Part shown: positions 10,220-19,471 of the stretch, piece after piece
Position numbering within the stretch: the stretch's first letter is position 1
Layout: each line of letters opens with the position of its first letter
From: Nostoc sp. B(2019)
Lineage (GTDB): Bacteria > Cyanobacteriota > Cyanobacteriia > Cyanobacteriales > Nostocaceae
Length of the DNA: 64,000 nt
Direction of reading: 5' to 3'
Assembly (NCBI RefSeq): GCF_010091925.1
Contig: NZ_WVID01000007.1
Coordinates: 240,614 to 304,613, forward strand
Translations under genes and position numbers: made by a program
Notes under the pieces: model-generated
Told to the model about the DNA's origin: nothing
Seen by the model: only the letters and a program-made list of their open reading frames with translations
The model's database searches: none

Positions 10220-13200
10220 TTACTTATTGTCGATCGCATGAGCAGGAAGCTGATTATCTATGTTGTTTTGGGCTGGCGATCGCGGCGTTTTCCTTCCAGA
10301 TATATCATGTAGTAAACCCATCAGTGCGGGGACAACAGTGGGGGTCAAAATTGTCGAAAATGCTAGACCGCCAGTCAGGACAATGCCTAATCCTTGATAT
10401 AGCTCTGAACCTTGACCTGGTAGAACTGCTAGCGGTAACATCCCCAGTACACTAGTTCCGGCAGACATGAAGATGGCACGCAGGCGATCGCTTGTCGCAT
10501 TATATAACGATGCGTCATAATCTTCACCTGCTTGCTGAAGTTGCAAGGCGCGATCGACTAGCAGAATGGCGTTGTTGACAACCACACCTGTAAGGATCAC
10601 AAATCCCAACGCCGTAATCATATCCAGCGCTACATTCATTCCCGGAATCCGGTTAGCAATTACCAAACTCAATAGTGCGCCACTCATACCCATTGGCACT
10701 GTTGCCATAATCACCACTGGGTACAGAAATGAGCGATACAAAGCTACCAGTAACAAGTAAGTAATCAAAATCGAAAATGCAAATGCAGCAGCTAATTGAG
10801 CAACGGTTGTTGCTAATTGATCTGCTGAACCTGCTAGTTCCAGACGATAGCCTGTTGGTAAATTAGCACGTAAAGGAGTTAGAATTTCCTCTTCAGTACG
10901 TTCCACCAGCGTACTCAGTGGGGAGGTGGGTGCTAGGGAGACGGTGAGGCTAATCGAACGCTCTAAATTGACGTGGTTAATGGCGTCGGCTCCCGTGGTT
11001 TCACGAATTTCGGCAATATCACCCAGTTGTACCTGTCGTCCTTGTGCATACAGGGACAATTGGCGCAGTTGTTCTGGCGTTTCTACTGCGGTATTTTGCA
11101 GTTCCACTGAGACATCTAATTCTTCTTTACCATCAATGTAATCAGAGGCGATTCGACCGCCTAATGCTGCTTCTACCATCGAACCGATTTCGGCTTCTGA
11201 TAGTCCAACTTCAGCGATGCGTTCGCGATTGGGAATCACTTGTAATTCGCCTGCTCCCATGACGAAGTTAGAGCGGACATTTTGTACGCCAGGAAGATCC
11301 CGCAATTTAGCTGTGATTTGCTTCTCTAAGTCACTGATTTGATTTAAGTCAGCGCCGACAATATCCACTTCAAATTCTTTACCTGGATCGCGGAAGATGG
11401 AAATTCGCGTCGGGATGATAAAGCGGTATCCAGCAAAGTTACTGCTTTGGGCACGCAACCGATCTACCATTTCAGCGAGTCCGGTAGTGGTGGCAAATTC
11501 TGGCTTTAAGATAGTTGCAATACCGCGTAGTGCTCCTGGACGATCAACGTACATGATCCGCTCAACTTCTGGTTGCGATCGCAAAAATTCCTGAACCTGT
11601 TCAGATTGCCGGATCGCTTCTGGTATACTAGTTCCAGGTAATGGTTCTGCCCGCAATACAACTAAGTTGCGATTTCCTTCAGGTAAATAATCCGCAGGTG
11701 GTAACAGCAAAATACTAATCACCAGCAAAGCCAAGGGAATCGCCAGCACTACTAATCTACGACCAACACGTTTACGTCCCAGTGACCAACTCACGGTAGA
11801 TGCGAGAAAGTTTTCGAGTTTACCCTGAAAATGACGGAAGACCGCAGAGCTTTTTGCTACTAAACGCTCAAACCAATTACCGCCTCGGTATTCACCGCCC
11901 TGCATCATTTGCATTGCTTCCGATTGCTTGAGGAACAATCCAGATAGCATTGGTACTAGGGTTAACGCGGCAAATAGCGAGAATAGGGAAGAAGCAGAAA
12001 GAGCGATCGCCATATCGGCATAGAGTTGTCCGGCTTCACCCGTCACCATAATCAGCGGTACAAACACCACTACGTTGGTCAAAGTAGAACCGAGCATCGC
12101 GCCCCAGACTTCCTGTGTACCGTCAATGGCTGCCCGCATGGCACTTTTACCCTGCTGTATATGGGTAAAGACATTCTCAATCACAACGATCGCGTTATCC
12201 ACGACCATACCCACCGCAAACGCCAGTCCTGCCAAACTGATGATGTTCAATGTGCGTCCAAATGCAGACATGACGATGAACACCATAATCAGCGTTGTAG
12301 GGATTGTAATTGCTACCACCGCCACGGTACGCATGGAGCCGAGGAACAAAATCAAGACGATTGTCGCTAGTAGCGCCCCACTGAGCAAGTTGCCTTGCAC
12401 AAACGCCACAGATTGATTTATATACTGGCTCTCGTCGTAGTTGTAGACAAAAATAATACCTTGGTTTTCTCTGTCAAACTCAGCTTGAAGTGCCGTAATC
12501 TCCGCTCGAATGCCCTTAGCAACCTCTGGCACATTCGCCCCAATTTGACGAATCACACCGACTGCTACCGCAGATTTGCCGTTGAACATCAACGCACTAT
12601 CTTGCGGTTTACGCCCCATTTGTACCTGTGCCACATCCCGCAAGTAAACCGTACCAGACTCATCGCGCCGCAGTACAAAGCCTTCAATTTGCGATAGATC
12701 CTGCGATCGGCTGACCGTGCGGACTCGATATTCTCGCCGTCCCAAAATTAATGGCCCACCCCGAATATCGCGGTTGTTTTCCTGAAGTACCCGCACAACA
12801 TCACCAATAGCGAGATTGCGATTAGACAATGCTTGCGGATTGACTTTTACCTCCACTTCTCGCTCTTGTCCACCCACTAACAGAAATTGTCCAGTTCCTT
12901 CCACTCGCCGCAAACGCGGAATCACCACTTCTTCTGCTAAATCTCGATAGCGGTCTGCATTAGGCTGAAATCCTTCCTTTGTATCAAACGGAATCCACAT
13001 CATCGGGGAACTATTACCACCCACGAGTTCTACACTCGACTCTTGTGCTTCTGGCGGTAAACTTTGCACCTGCTGCAAGCGGTTCAATACATCTACCATC
13101 CGCTCTTTGGCGTTGGCATCCTGAGCAAATTCCAGGGTGATAGAACTACGTCCCGCACGAGAAGTACTGCTGATTTCCTGGACACCCAGCACCTCTTCCA

Positions 13201-13411
13201 TTTGCTTTTCGATAGGGCGCGTAATCAGGTCTTCTACTTCCGTGGGGCCTGCTCCCGGATACGTAGTTGTGATCGTAATTTCCGGGCGATCGCCTCCTGG
13301 TTGCAATTCCAGAGGCAACCTCAGAAGCGAGAACACCCCAAACATTGCTAGCAAGCAAAATAAAACGAATGTGCCATGTCGCCAACGAACAGCAGTTTCG
13401 ATAAAGTTCAT
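10220..13411 (-). CDS. RND-family efflux pump, inner-membrane transporter (AcrB/HAE1-like)
   Basis: This is a proton-driven resistance-nodulation-division exporter of 1063 residues, the full AcrB-like length. It has an N-terminal membrane helix, two large periplasmic loops and two blocks of membrane helices. The TM4 proton-relay segment reads GMVVDNAIVVIEN near residues 402-414: the first Asp is present, but the second of the AcrB DD pair is Asn, as in many RND branches. The upstream same-strand gene encodes the membrane-fusion partner and makes an operon with it. No TolC-type outer-membrane gene is nearby. The substrate cannot be told from sequence; drugs, lipids or hydrophobic compounds are typical. 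Confidence 0.95.
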   Translation of the reverse strand: MNFIETAVRWRHGTFVLFCLLAMFGVFSLLRLPLELQPGGDRPEITITTTYPGAGPTEVEDLITRPIEKQMEEVLGVQEISSTSRAGRSSITLEFAQDANAKERMVDVLNRLQQVQSLPPEAQESSVELVGGNSSPMMWIPFDTKEGFQPNADRYRDLAEEVVIPRLRRVEGTGQFLLVGGQEREVEVKVNPQALSNRNLAIGDVVRVLQENNRDIRGGPLILGRREYRVRTVSRSQDLSQIEGFVLRRDESGTVYLRDVAQVQMGRKPQDSALMFNGKSAVAVGVIRQIGANVPEVAKGIRAEITALQAEFDRENQGIIFVYNYDESQYINQSVAFVQGNLLSGALLATIVLILFLGSMRTVAVVAITIPTTLIMVFIVMSAFGRTLNIISLAGLAFAVGMVVDNAIVVIENVFTHIQQGKSAMRAAIDGTQEVWGAMLGSTLTNVVVFVPLIMVTGEAGQLYADMAIALSASSLFSLFAALTLVPMLSGLFLKQSEAMQMMQGGEYRGGNWFERLVAKSSAVFRHFQGKLENFLASTVSWSLGRKRVGRRLVVLAIPLALLVISILLLPPADYLPEGNRNLVVLRAEPLPGTSIPEAIRQSEQVQEFLRSQPEVERIMYVDRPGALRGIATILKPEFATTTGLAEMVDRLRAQSSNFAGYRFIIPTRISIFRDPGKEFEVDIVGADLNQISDLEKQITAKLRDLPGVQNVRSNFVMGAGELQVIPNRERIAEVGLSEAEIGSMVEAALGGRIASDYIDGKEELDVSVELQNTAVETPEQLRQLSLYAQGRQVQLGDIAEIRETTGADAINHVNLERSISLTVSLAPTSPLSTLVERTEEEILTPLRANLPTGYRLELAGSADQLATTVAQLAAAFAFSILITYLLLVALYRSFLYPVVIMATVPMGMSGALLSLVIANRIPGMNVALDMITALGFVILTGVVVNNAILLVDRALQLQQAGEDYDASLYNATSDRLRAIFMSAGTSVLGMLPLAVLPGQGSELYQGLGIVLTGGLAFSTILTPTVVPALMGLLHDISGRKTPRSPAQNNIDNQLPAHAIDNK

Positions 13412-13461
13412 AATGTTGTGGGTTATAGCAATTTAAAAAAAGAATGTGACAGATAGACCAT

Positions 13462-13490
13462 GTAGAGACGTTGCATTACAACGTCTCTAC
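13462..13490. repeat. Dispersed GTAGAGACGTTG hairpin repeat
   Basis: A 12-bp stem, GTAGAGACGTTG / CAACGTCTCTAC, with a 5-base loop sits in the spacer between the two RND-operon genes. The same element occurs at 35159-35187, and both are preceded by CAATTTAAAAAA. It is a small dispersed, possibly MITE-like repeat. Its place inside an operon may tune expression of the pump relative to the adaptor; that is inference. Confidence 0.85.
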
Positions 13491-13667
13491 GGCAAGATAT
13501 TAGGAAAGGGTTAAAGAAGAAAGGAAAAAGGAATCTTTGCCTTTGACTCTTCCCCTTAACCCATCTTCTGCAAGAAGTCCATTGCCTCGTTCCCAGTCTC
13601 CAACTGGGAATGTCTATTTGAAGGGTCTGCTTTTGTGACTCGCAGTAGAGCCGCGATCAATCAGCAT

Positions 13668-15020
13668 TCAAGTGCGATCAACTATCTTTACAGGCGCACC
13701 ATCTTGCAACCCATCACCACCACGCAGCACAATGCGTTGGCCAGTGCGTAAAGTGGGATGGTAAATTGCCACATTTTTACCCATGTCAGCAACCATTTCT
13801 ACTGGAATTTGTTTAGCTTTACCATCAGCAACCGCAAAAACAAGCCATTGATTTTGGCGTCTGGTTAATGCATCGCGGGATATGACAAAGCTAGACCGAT
13901 TTGAGGGCATATTTAAGTTGCCGGCGATCGCCATTCCCGGTAATAATCCTGGCGGGGGATTATTGATTTGAACACGGACGCGCTGACGCCGGGAAGCAGC
14001 ATCGGCGGAGGGAACTACGGCGGTGATGTTGGCACGTTGTTTCCATTGCGGGAGAGCGCGAGCCGTGAGATCAATTGTCATGGCGGGAGTAACTTGACTG
14101 CTCAATTCTTCAGGTAACTCCAGAAAAATGTCGAAGCGATCGCCTGCGACTAAGGTAACGATTTGACTAGAACTTTGTACCAAATCGCCATTACTGATAT
14201 GCCGAGTCTGCACTACCCCCGCTTGAGATGCCACAATGCGAGTGCGCTGCTGTGCCAGTTCTGCTTGAGCTAGAGTAGCTTTGGCTGCTTCTACGTTTGC
14301 CCGTTGGGCGGCGATTTCCTCTCGAATCGGCCCAGCTTTGGCTTCAGCAAGCTCAGCTTCGGCTTCTACCCGTTCTCCTCGGATGTTATCTAATTGCGTT
14401 TGCGCTTCCACGAGTAATCTTTGAGACAGAGCGCCTTCTTTCACAAGGTCACTAGTGCGCTTTAGGTTATCTTGTGCTTCTAGTTCTCGCGCCTTGGCAG
14501 ATGTGACTGTTGCTTGACGCTGAGCAAGGATTTCTGGACGAGTACCTACTTCTAGGCGAGCTAAATTACTACGCTGCTGTGCTAGTTGTGCTCGTGCTTG
14601 AGCGATCGCCAATTGTTGATCGGTATCGTCTAGGATAGCGATCGTCATCCCTGTCTTGACGCGATCGCCCGATTGCACCAAAATTTTCTCAACAATCCCA
14701 TTAGTTTGAGCGCGGAGCGTTGACTGCTGGCTGGCTTCCACCTGTCCCAAAAGCTGCACACTTCTTGTAGCACTTCCAGTTGCCAAGGCGATCGTTTCAA
14801 TCGCCTTTGGGGCTGGCGCTTTCTGCTGTTGGGCAACAGAGGGACGTGGTGTGCTACCAGGAGCCAGCATTCGCCAAAGGATAATGCCACCAGTTGCCAG
14901 AAATAGGATCAGCAATCTCCAGAACCAGGGTTTGCGAGAACGAGTTGATGCTAACTCAGAAGGCGCAGAACTGTCTGACTGGGTTTCAACGATTGAAGCT
15001 TGATCTTCAGAAGTATCCAT
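13668..15020 (-). CDS. RND efflux membrane-fusion protein (HlyD/AcrA-like)
   Basis: This 450-residue periplasmic adaptor should link the RND pump to an outer-membrane channel. Residues of about 31-50 form a single membrane anchor (WRLLILFLATGGIILW). They are followed by a lipoyl-like half (LRAQTNGIVEKILVQSGDRV), a long Ala/Gln/Glu-rich coiled-coil hairpin (about 135-255), the second lipoyl half (RIVASQAGVVQTRHISNGD) and a beta-barrel domain. It is the first gene of the operon, with the pump 256 bases downstream. The start at 15020 gives a plausible cytoplasmic tail of 30 residues. Confidence 0.93.
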   Translation of the reverse strand: MDTSEDQASIVETQSDSSAPSELASTRSRKPWFWRLLILFLATGGIILWRMLAPGSTPRPSVAQQQKAPAPKAIETIALATGSATRSVQLLGQVEASQQSTLRAQTNGIVEKILVQSGDRVKTGMTIAILDDTDQQLAIAQARAQLAQQRSNLARLEVGTRPEILAQRQATVTSAKARELEAQDNLKRTSDLVKEGALSQRLLVEAQTQLDNIRGERVEAEAELAEAKAGPIREEIAAQRANVEAAKATLAQAELAQQRTRIVASQAGVVQTRHISNGDLVQSSSQIVTLVAGDRFDIFLELPEELSSQVTPAMTIDLTARALPQWKQRANITAVVPSADAASRRQRVRVQINNPPPGLLPGMAIAGNLNMPSNRSSFVISRDALTRRQNQWLVFAVADGKAKQIPVEMVADMGKNVAIYHPTLRTGQRIVLRGGDGLQDGAPVKIVDRT

Positions 15021-15212
15021 AGTAGTTGACGGTGGCTACTGAAGGTTAAAGGTTAATCGTTAATGGTTGACAGCGAACAAACAAGCCGTCAATTGTCAAC
15101 CATCAACGGTCAATTACGTAACTAAATTTAAAATAACGTTACCTTTCTTGTAGTTTATTAGGTAGTTATGACAAAGAAATGTCAAAATAATTCGTAATTA
15201 AGAGCCATAATT

Positions 15213-15247
15213 ACGAATTACGAATTACGAATTACGAATTACGAATT
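15213..15247. repeat. Heptamer tandem repeat (ACGAATT)x5
   Basis: Five exact head-to-tail copies of ACGAATT lie between the adaptor gene and the end of the subtilase gene. This is a short tandemly repeated repetitive sequence of the Nostocales type. An inverted TTCGTAATTA copy just before it could make a hairpin. Confidence 0.95.
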
Positions 15248-15249
15248 AT

Positions 15250-16842
15250 TTACTCAGGTACACTCCACCAAGCTAAAGCGTAAGGTTGAGTCGCCTCGTT
15301 CAGCTTTTGGCGAAAATGGACGCGGATTTTATAATTACCAGTTGCAGGAACGGGACAAAAAATATGTTCTACGCTATCAATTGGGCTAATTGATGAGCAA
15401 ACCACACCCGCATCAGTATTTTTAGCGTCAGCTTTTACTAAATAGAGATCGAGATTATTCAAACCGCGATCGCGAAAATTCTCCCCTAAATCAAACTGCT
15501 GGTTTTTGTTACGATCATTCAGTTCTACCAAACGATCCCAACTTAAGCTAATAGCAATAAAACTCCCCTGCTTTAAAGGTTTGGCTAATACATAGTCAGA
15601 TGATGCCCCAACATCGACTGTGTGATAATTCCAACCAATGGGGGGAACCGCAGTTGATGGTTGCCATTGACCAGCGCTAAGCTGCTGATAAGCACGAAAT
15701 ACATTCAAATGACCCGCTCCCATTTGGGCATTCAAAGGAATTTTGGGATCTTTGTAAGCATCAGAATCTAGCCAGTCTTGACTTTGTTTATCAATGAGTG
15801 TCCGCGTCATTCCCAGTCGTAAGCCATCGCCGCTATCTTGAATTTTGTCTGCTGAATTTAGCAATGTAGCTTTCATGACTTGATGACGCCGAGCATCAGT
15901 GCTCCAATTGGGTTTTTTTGCACGGATCTGTCTATCACTTAATTCTTGTAATAAGGCAATAGTAGCTGTAACTTGAGGCGCTGCAAAACTCGTACCTGTT
16001 ACCTTGTTCAATTTACCATCTGGATTGAGCAAAGAAATGTTATTACCAGGTGCAACTAAACTAACAGCACGACGCCCATCAAGATTAAACTCTTTTCCAG
16101 CTAAACGGCCGCTTACTCCTTGGTTAGTACCAGCCAGATTGGAAACGTCTACTTTATTAAAAATCCCTCCTCTGCGGGATGAAAAAGCCACGTTCATTCC
16201 GTTAAAATTATCTGTAGGGATGGGAATACCACCTTTACCCTGGTTGCCAGCGATCGCATACAAGACATCATGAGCGCGACTAGACCAGTCAACACATAAC
16301 GTTAGTAAAGCTTTGCCATCTAAGGTAGCCTCCGGTCGTGGATCACGATTTAAGGGTTCACCAAAACTGAAATTAATGGCCCGGACATCGCCACCATTTT
16401 GTAGGGCTATATGCTGCGCCGATAAGCACTCTTCTGGCTGACCCATGTTTTTCGTCGAACCCACGGCAGACGAATACAATCGTGCTCCTGGTGCAACCCC
16501 TGGCAAAGCTTTGTCTTGACTTACCATCACACCAGCGACATTGTAAGCATGGGGGTCAACACCGCTATTTGACTTAGCTGGCCCATTGCGTGAGAACACT
16601 GCTGCTAAAGATATAGCGCGATTTTTAGACACTGCTTTATCCCAGCCAAACATTCCCGGACGCCCAATTTCTACCTGACCAATAGCAATCTTACGACCGA
16701 TTAAATTATAAGGAGGTTGATGTAACTTCAAAGCATCAATACCATTGGTTCCCAGAGGAGATTTTAAAGCTGAAGCCAGTACCGGCAGACTCACACAGGA
16801 AGCACTCAATCCCCAAATTATCCAAGTTAGTTTTTTAGTCAT
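15250..16842 (-). CDS. Secreted subtilase-family (S8) protein with altered active site
   Basis: This 530-residue protein has a signal peptide (about residues 1-24, ending LPVLASA) and a subtilisin-like domain. Visible landmarks are Ser285 in GTSFAAPQV, His98 in DPHAYNVAGV (the usual HGTHVAG degenerated) and the oxyanion Asn200 in AIAGNQG. Where subtilases have the catalytic Asp (DTG), this protein reads GQVEIG, with Glu59. The triad would then be Glu-His-Ser, so either activity is altered or the acid is supplied differently. Residues of about 400-530 form a beta-rich C-terminal domain like those that follow secreted subtilases. The gene is flanked by heptamer repeats on both sides, and its partners are unknown. 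Confidence 0.85.
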   Translation of the reverse strand: MTKKLTWIIWGLSASCVSLPVLASALKSPLGTNGIDALKLHQPPYNLIGRKIAIGQVEIGRPGMFGWDKAVSKNRAISLAAVFSRNGPAKSNSGVDPHAYNVAGVMVSQDKALPGVAPGARLYSSAVGSTKNMGQPEECLSAQHIALQNGGDVRAINFSFGEPLNRDPRPEATLDGKALLTLCVDWSSRAHDVLYAIAGNQGKGGIPIPTDNFNGMNVAFSSRRGGIFNKVDVSNLAGTNQGVSGRLAGKEFNLDGRRAVSLVAPGNNISLLNPDGKLNKVTGTSFAAPQVTATIALLQELSDRQIRAKKPNWSTDARRHQVMKATLLNSADKIQDSGDGLRLGMTRTLIDKQSQDWLDSDAYKDPKIPLNAQMGAGHLNVFRAYQQLSAGQWQPSTAVPPIGWNYHTVDVGASSDYVLAKPLKQGSFIAISLSWDRLVELNDRNKNQQFDLGENFRDRGLNNLDLYLVKADAKNTDAGVVCSSISPIDSVEHIFCPVPATGNYKIRVHFRQKLNEATQPYALAWWSVPE

Positions 16843-16848
16843 AGTCGA

Positions 16849-16912
16849 AAGTCAAAGGTCAAAAGTTAAGAGTCAAAAGTCAAGAGTCAAAGGTCAAAAG
16901 TCAAGAGTTATT
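16849..16912. repeat. Short tandem repeats GTCAAAA/GTCAAGA
   Basis: Degenerate heptamer units (AGTCAAAAGTCAAGAGTCAA type) stand directly upstream of the subtilase start and before rpe. They are Nostocales-style repeats between divergent genes, with no coding sense. Confidence 0.85.
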
Positions 16913-17039
16913 GGTTTCCATATTTCCGCATCTCCCACTCTCATCATCTTTGCGAAAAAGGCGGGATCAAAGCTATGAGCACTTGCTCAATATGTTGTTA
17001 CAATGCTTACAGACGAGGACGCTTGAAAACCCACCAGCC

Positions 17040-17747
17040 ATGACCCAAAACCTATCTCAAAAGCCCATTGTGATTGCTCCATCTATCCTATCAGCCGATT
17101 TTAGTCGTCTGGGAGACGAAGTCCGCGCCATAGACGCAGCTGGAGCAGATTGGATTCACGTTGATGTAATGGACGGTCGTTTTGTACCTAATATTACGAT
17201 AGGCCCTCTGGTTGTGGAGGCAATTCGTCCAGTTACGACCAAGCCACTGGATGTCCACTTGATGATTGTGGAACCAGAAAAGTATGTTGAAGGCTTTGCT
17301 AAGGCTGGCGCTGATATTATCTCTGTACATTGCGAGCATAACGCTTCACCTCACTTGCACCGTACCCTAGGACAAATCAAAGAGCTTGGTAAGAAAGCAG
17401 GAGTTGTACTTAACCCTGGTAGTCCTCTAGAGCTCATTGAACACGTTTTGGAACTGTGCGATTTAGTGCTGATTATGAGCGTCAACCCCGGCTTTGGCGG
17501 TCAAAGCTTTATTCCGACTGTATTACCCAAAATCCGTAAGCTGCGTCAGATGTGCGATGAACGCGGTCTTGACCCCTGGATTGAAGTAGATGGCGGACTA
17601 AAGGCAAATAATACCTGGCAAGTTTTGGAAGCGGGAGCCAATGCGATCGTTGCTGGTTCAGCTGTGTTCAATGCTAAGGATTATGGCGAGGCGATTACAG
17701 CTATTCGCAACAGCAAGCGTCCTAGTCCAGAACTGGCAAAAGTTTAA
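17040..17747 (+). CDS. rpe: Ribulose-phosphate 3-epimerase
   Basis: This enzyme interconverts ribulose 5-phosphate and xylulose 5-phosphate in the Calvin and pentose phosphate cycles, in the cytoplasm. It is a TIM barrel with all family motifs: [25 protein letters not shown] (metal-binding His and Asp), [23 protein letters not shown] and EVDGGLK. I chose the ATG at 17040, which gives [15 protein letters not shown] and 235 residues, the normal size. An in-frame start at 16911 would add 43 residues unlike any Rpe. A terminator hairpin follows about 40 bases downstream. Confidence 0.97.
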   Translation: MTQNLSQKPIVIAPSILSADFSRLGDEVRAIDAAGADWIHVDVMDGRFVPNITIGPLVVEAIRPVTTKPLDVHLMIVEPEKYVEGFAKAGADIISVHCEHNASPHLHRTLGQIKELGKKAGVVLNPGSPLELIEHVLELCDLVLIMSVNPGFGGQSFIPTVLPKIRKLRQMCDERGLDPWIEVDGGLKANNTWQVLEAGANAIVAGSAVFNAKDYGEAITAIRNSKRPSPELAKV

Positions 17748-17788
17748 TCCAAAAAAAGATTAGACAGACACCATATCATAGATAAACG

Positions 17789-17826
17789 TAGGGTGGGCAA
17801 TTTATTTGCCCACCCTAATTTTTTAC
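17789..17826 (+). terminator. Rho-independent terminator after rpe
   Basis: TAGGGTGGGCAA pairs with TTGCCCACCCTA across a short loop and is followed by six or more T. It also resembles the palindrome at 10159, so a dispersed hairpin seems to serve as the terminator. Confidence 0.85.
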
Positions 17827-17844
17827 GTAATGCCTGCATTGCCT

Positions 17845-18066
17845 TCAGCTAAGAGTATCCGGGTCTACTCCAAGTTCGCACAATTTTTCTGCAAGTTTTT
17901 GAGCGCGTTGTTCTGCTTGTTTGATGCGTTCTTCTGGCGTAGGCAACCTTTTTCCTTGGTCATCGTACCAATTACCGTCAACTATGGGGGAATTTCCGTA
18001 CTTGATATTCCGCTGATTCCACAATTGGATGAGATTTTCCCACTGCTTGAGCAAATTTGTCTTCAA
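17845..18066 (-). pseudogene. Remnant resembling the C-terminal tail of a Uma2/DUF820 protein
   Basis: The last 45 residues (NWYDDQGKRLPTPEER, then a Glu/Gln/Arg/Lys helix ending LGVDPDTLS) look like the coiled tail of Uma2 (DUF820) nuclease-like proteins, which are very common in filamentous cyanobacteria. The catalytic domain is absent. The first part of the frame overlaps the gene upstream by about 89 bases and is probably not used. I read it as a truncated remnant; a small expressed protein is possible. Confidence 0.4.
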
Positions 18067-18286
18067 TAGCCTGCAAATCTGCTTGGGGTATGGCTTTCCA
18101 CTGTTCTCGCGTTGCCCAATGTATGATTAAAATAACTTCTTTGGAGTTGTCAGGAGTGATCCAAACTTCTTTACCGAGAAATCCAGGATACTTAGCCAGC
18201 GCTGCTGTCCAAATTTCCGCATCCTTTTGAATAAAATTTTCCCGTAAATCGGGGGCAACATGAAATTTGAGGAATTCTATAACCAC
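17978..18286 (-). CDS. Small ABM-fold protein of the TIGR03792 type
   Basis: This 102-residue protein with MVIEFLKFHVAPD at the start, a central KYPGFLGKEVWI and ILIIHWATREQWKAI resembles the cyanobacterial TIGR03792 family. That family is related to dimeric alpha/beta-barrel (antibiotic biosynthesis monooxygenase-like) proteins. The biochemical role is unknown. It lies on the minus strand, overlapping a possible Uma2-tail remnant at its 3' end. Confidence 0.75.
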   Translation of the reverse strand: MVIEFLKFHVAPDLRENFIQKDAEIWTAALAKYPGFLGKEVWITPDNSKEVILIIHWATREQWKAIPQADLQAIEDKFAQAVGKSHPIVESAEYQVRKFPHS

Positions 18287-18420
18287 ACCCTTTGATCCCT
18301 ATGCTTGCCAATTTGCCAAAATAGAGCTGTAGGCTAGAATAGCTACGCTTCCAGCATAGCTTGACTGCGTACACTCAAGAATAAGGGTCGGCTGGTTTGA
18401 AACAAGAAGAGGAAGGGAGT

Positions 18421-18744
18421 ATGGACAGCAACAACTGGTTGCAACAATTAATGATGGTAGGTCTTGGTACAACATCTATAGTTGCGGAAAAACTACGGCA
18501 AGTCAGCGATGACTTAGTTAAAGATGGTAAGCTCAATCCTGAACAAGCCAAGGCTGTGATCGATGATATTGCACAGCAGTTAAAGTCGGAGCAGGGAAAC
18601 TGGGATGTCCAAATGCAACGACAAATGCGAAATATGATGCAGGATTTGGGAGTGGCTCGCCAGTCTGAGGTGGACGAACTGCGGGGTAGAATTGACCGTT
18701 TAGAACGTCAAGTGCGCGATTTAGAAAATAAGCTTTGGCGTTAG
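18421..18744 (+). CDS. Phasin-like coiled-coil protein
   Basis: This 107-residue protein starts at ATG 18421, just after a GGAAGGGAG ribosome-binding site; the longer frame upstream adds only eight residues that overlap this site. It begins with a short hydrophobic helix (NWLQQLMMVGLGTTS). An acidic/basic helical region follows, and it ends in a heptad coiled coil (VDELRGRIDRLERQVRDLENKLW). This matches the small phasin/PhaI-like proteins of cyanobacteria, which coat polyhydroxyalkanoate granules or have unknown roles. It lies 79 bases before the FKBP gene on the same strand. Confidence 0.75.
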   Translation: MDSNNWLQQLMMVGLGTTSIVAEKLRQVSDDLVKDGKLNPEQAKAVIDDIAQQLKSEQGNWDVQMQRQMRNMMQDLGVARQSEVDELRGRIDRLERQVRDLENKLWR

Positions 18745-18823
18745 AATGTCCTTTGTGATTTAAACTAAATGTGTTCTGTTGGTAATCCTTTTGCCAGACT
18801 ACCTAAGTAGGGAGAACTTAATT

Positions 18824-19345
18824 TTGAAAGCAATTTTCCTCAGCGTGGTGTTCATGCTGGCATGTGTTGTGCTTTTGGTGTTAGCGCAAGTTGGCGGTAA
18901 ACAGGATACTGCCATTGCTACCCAATTGTCCCAAACACTACCAGCGCCTACGACTGTAACTAAAAACAATACCTTAATTGCGAGTAATACTATGTCTGAT
19001 GCCAATGCCGTAACCACCCCTTCTGGATTAAAGTATGTTGAGTTGAAAGAGGGGACTGGGGCGACTCCTAAAACCGGACAAAAAGTTGTAGTGCATTATA
19101 CTGGCACTCTAGAAGATGGTACTAAGTTTGATAGCTCACGCGATCGCGGTCAACCCTTCGACTTTAAAATCGGTGTCGGACAGGTAATCAAAGGTTGGGA
19201 TGAAGGAGTTGGCACAATGAAAGTTGGTGGTCAACGTCAGTTAATCATCCCCCCTGAGTTAGGTTATGGCTCTCGCGGTGCTGGTGGTGTGATTCCACCT
19301 AACGCCACTCTGCTGTTTGATGTGGAATTGTTGGACGTTAAGTAG
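18824..19345 (+). CDS. FKBP-type peptidyl-prolyl cis-trans isomerase, membrane-anchored or exported
   Basis: This enzyme speeds prolyl bond isomerisation in folding proteins. It has an N-terminal hydrophobic signal or anchor (LSVVFMLACVVLLVLAQV), a Thr/Ser/Asn-rich linker and a C-terminal FKBP domain of about 105 residues with VVHYTGTLEDGTKFDSS, GVGQVIKGWDEG, LIIPPELGYG and IPPNATLLFDVELL. The active-site Tyr, Asp and Trp positions are all seen. I chose TTG at 18824, which has GGGAG nine bases upstream; TTG at 18779 would add 15 residues without a clear site. The likely place of action is the periplasm or thylakoid lumen. Confidence 0.93.
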   Translation: MKAIFLSVVFMLACVVLLVLAQVGGKQDTAIATQLSQTLPAPTTVTKNNTLIASNTMSDANAVTTPSGLKYVELKEGTGATPKTGQKVVVHYTGTLEDGTKFDSSRDRGQPFDFKIGVGQVIKGWDEGVGTMKVGGQRQLIIPPELGYGSRGAGGVIPPNATLLFDVELLDVK

Positions 19346-19374
19346 GGATTGGGGACTCTTAAGAGAGGGGTAAA

Positions 19375-19403
19375 GGGTAAAGGGATAGTTTTTTCCTTTA
19401 CCC
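19375..19403. terminator. Hairpin between convergent FKBP and dnaB genes
   Basis: GGGTAAAGG pairs with CCTTTACCC around an 11-base loop containing six T. It probably serves as a shared 3'-end structure for the two convergent genes. There is no long T-run after the stem. Confidence 0.45.
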
Positions 19404-19471
19404 AATGCCCAATGCCCAATATTCAATTAAAGCAATTATTATTTCAATAATTATTTTGTTTAGCTAAATTA

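Noticed and set aside
12026..12416. Two overlapping plus-strand frames of 113-114 codons antisense to the RND pump
   Set aside because: They lie wholly inside a conserved pump gene, have no family-like sequence and arise from codon bias on the other strand.
10220..13411. Loss of an RND proton-relay Asp as a sign of an inactive pump
   Set aside because: A VDN in place of VDD is found in many working RND branches; it is not evidence of inactivity.
15213..15247. Tandem repeats considered as a CRISPR array
   Set aside because: The units are seven bases with no spacers; these are heptamer short tandem repeats, as are those at 16849 and 58028.
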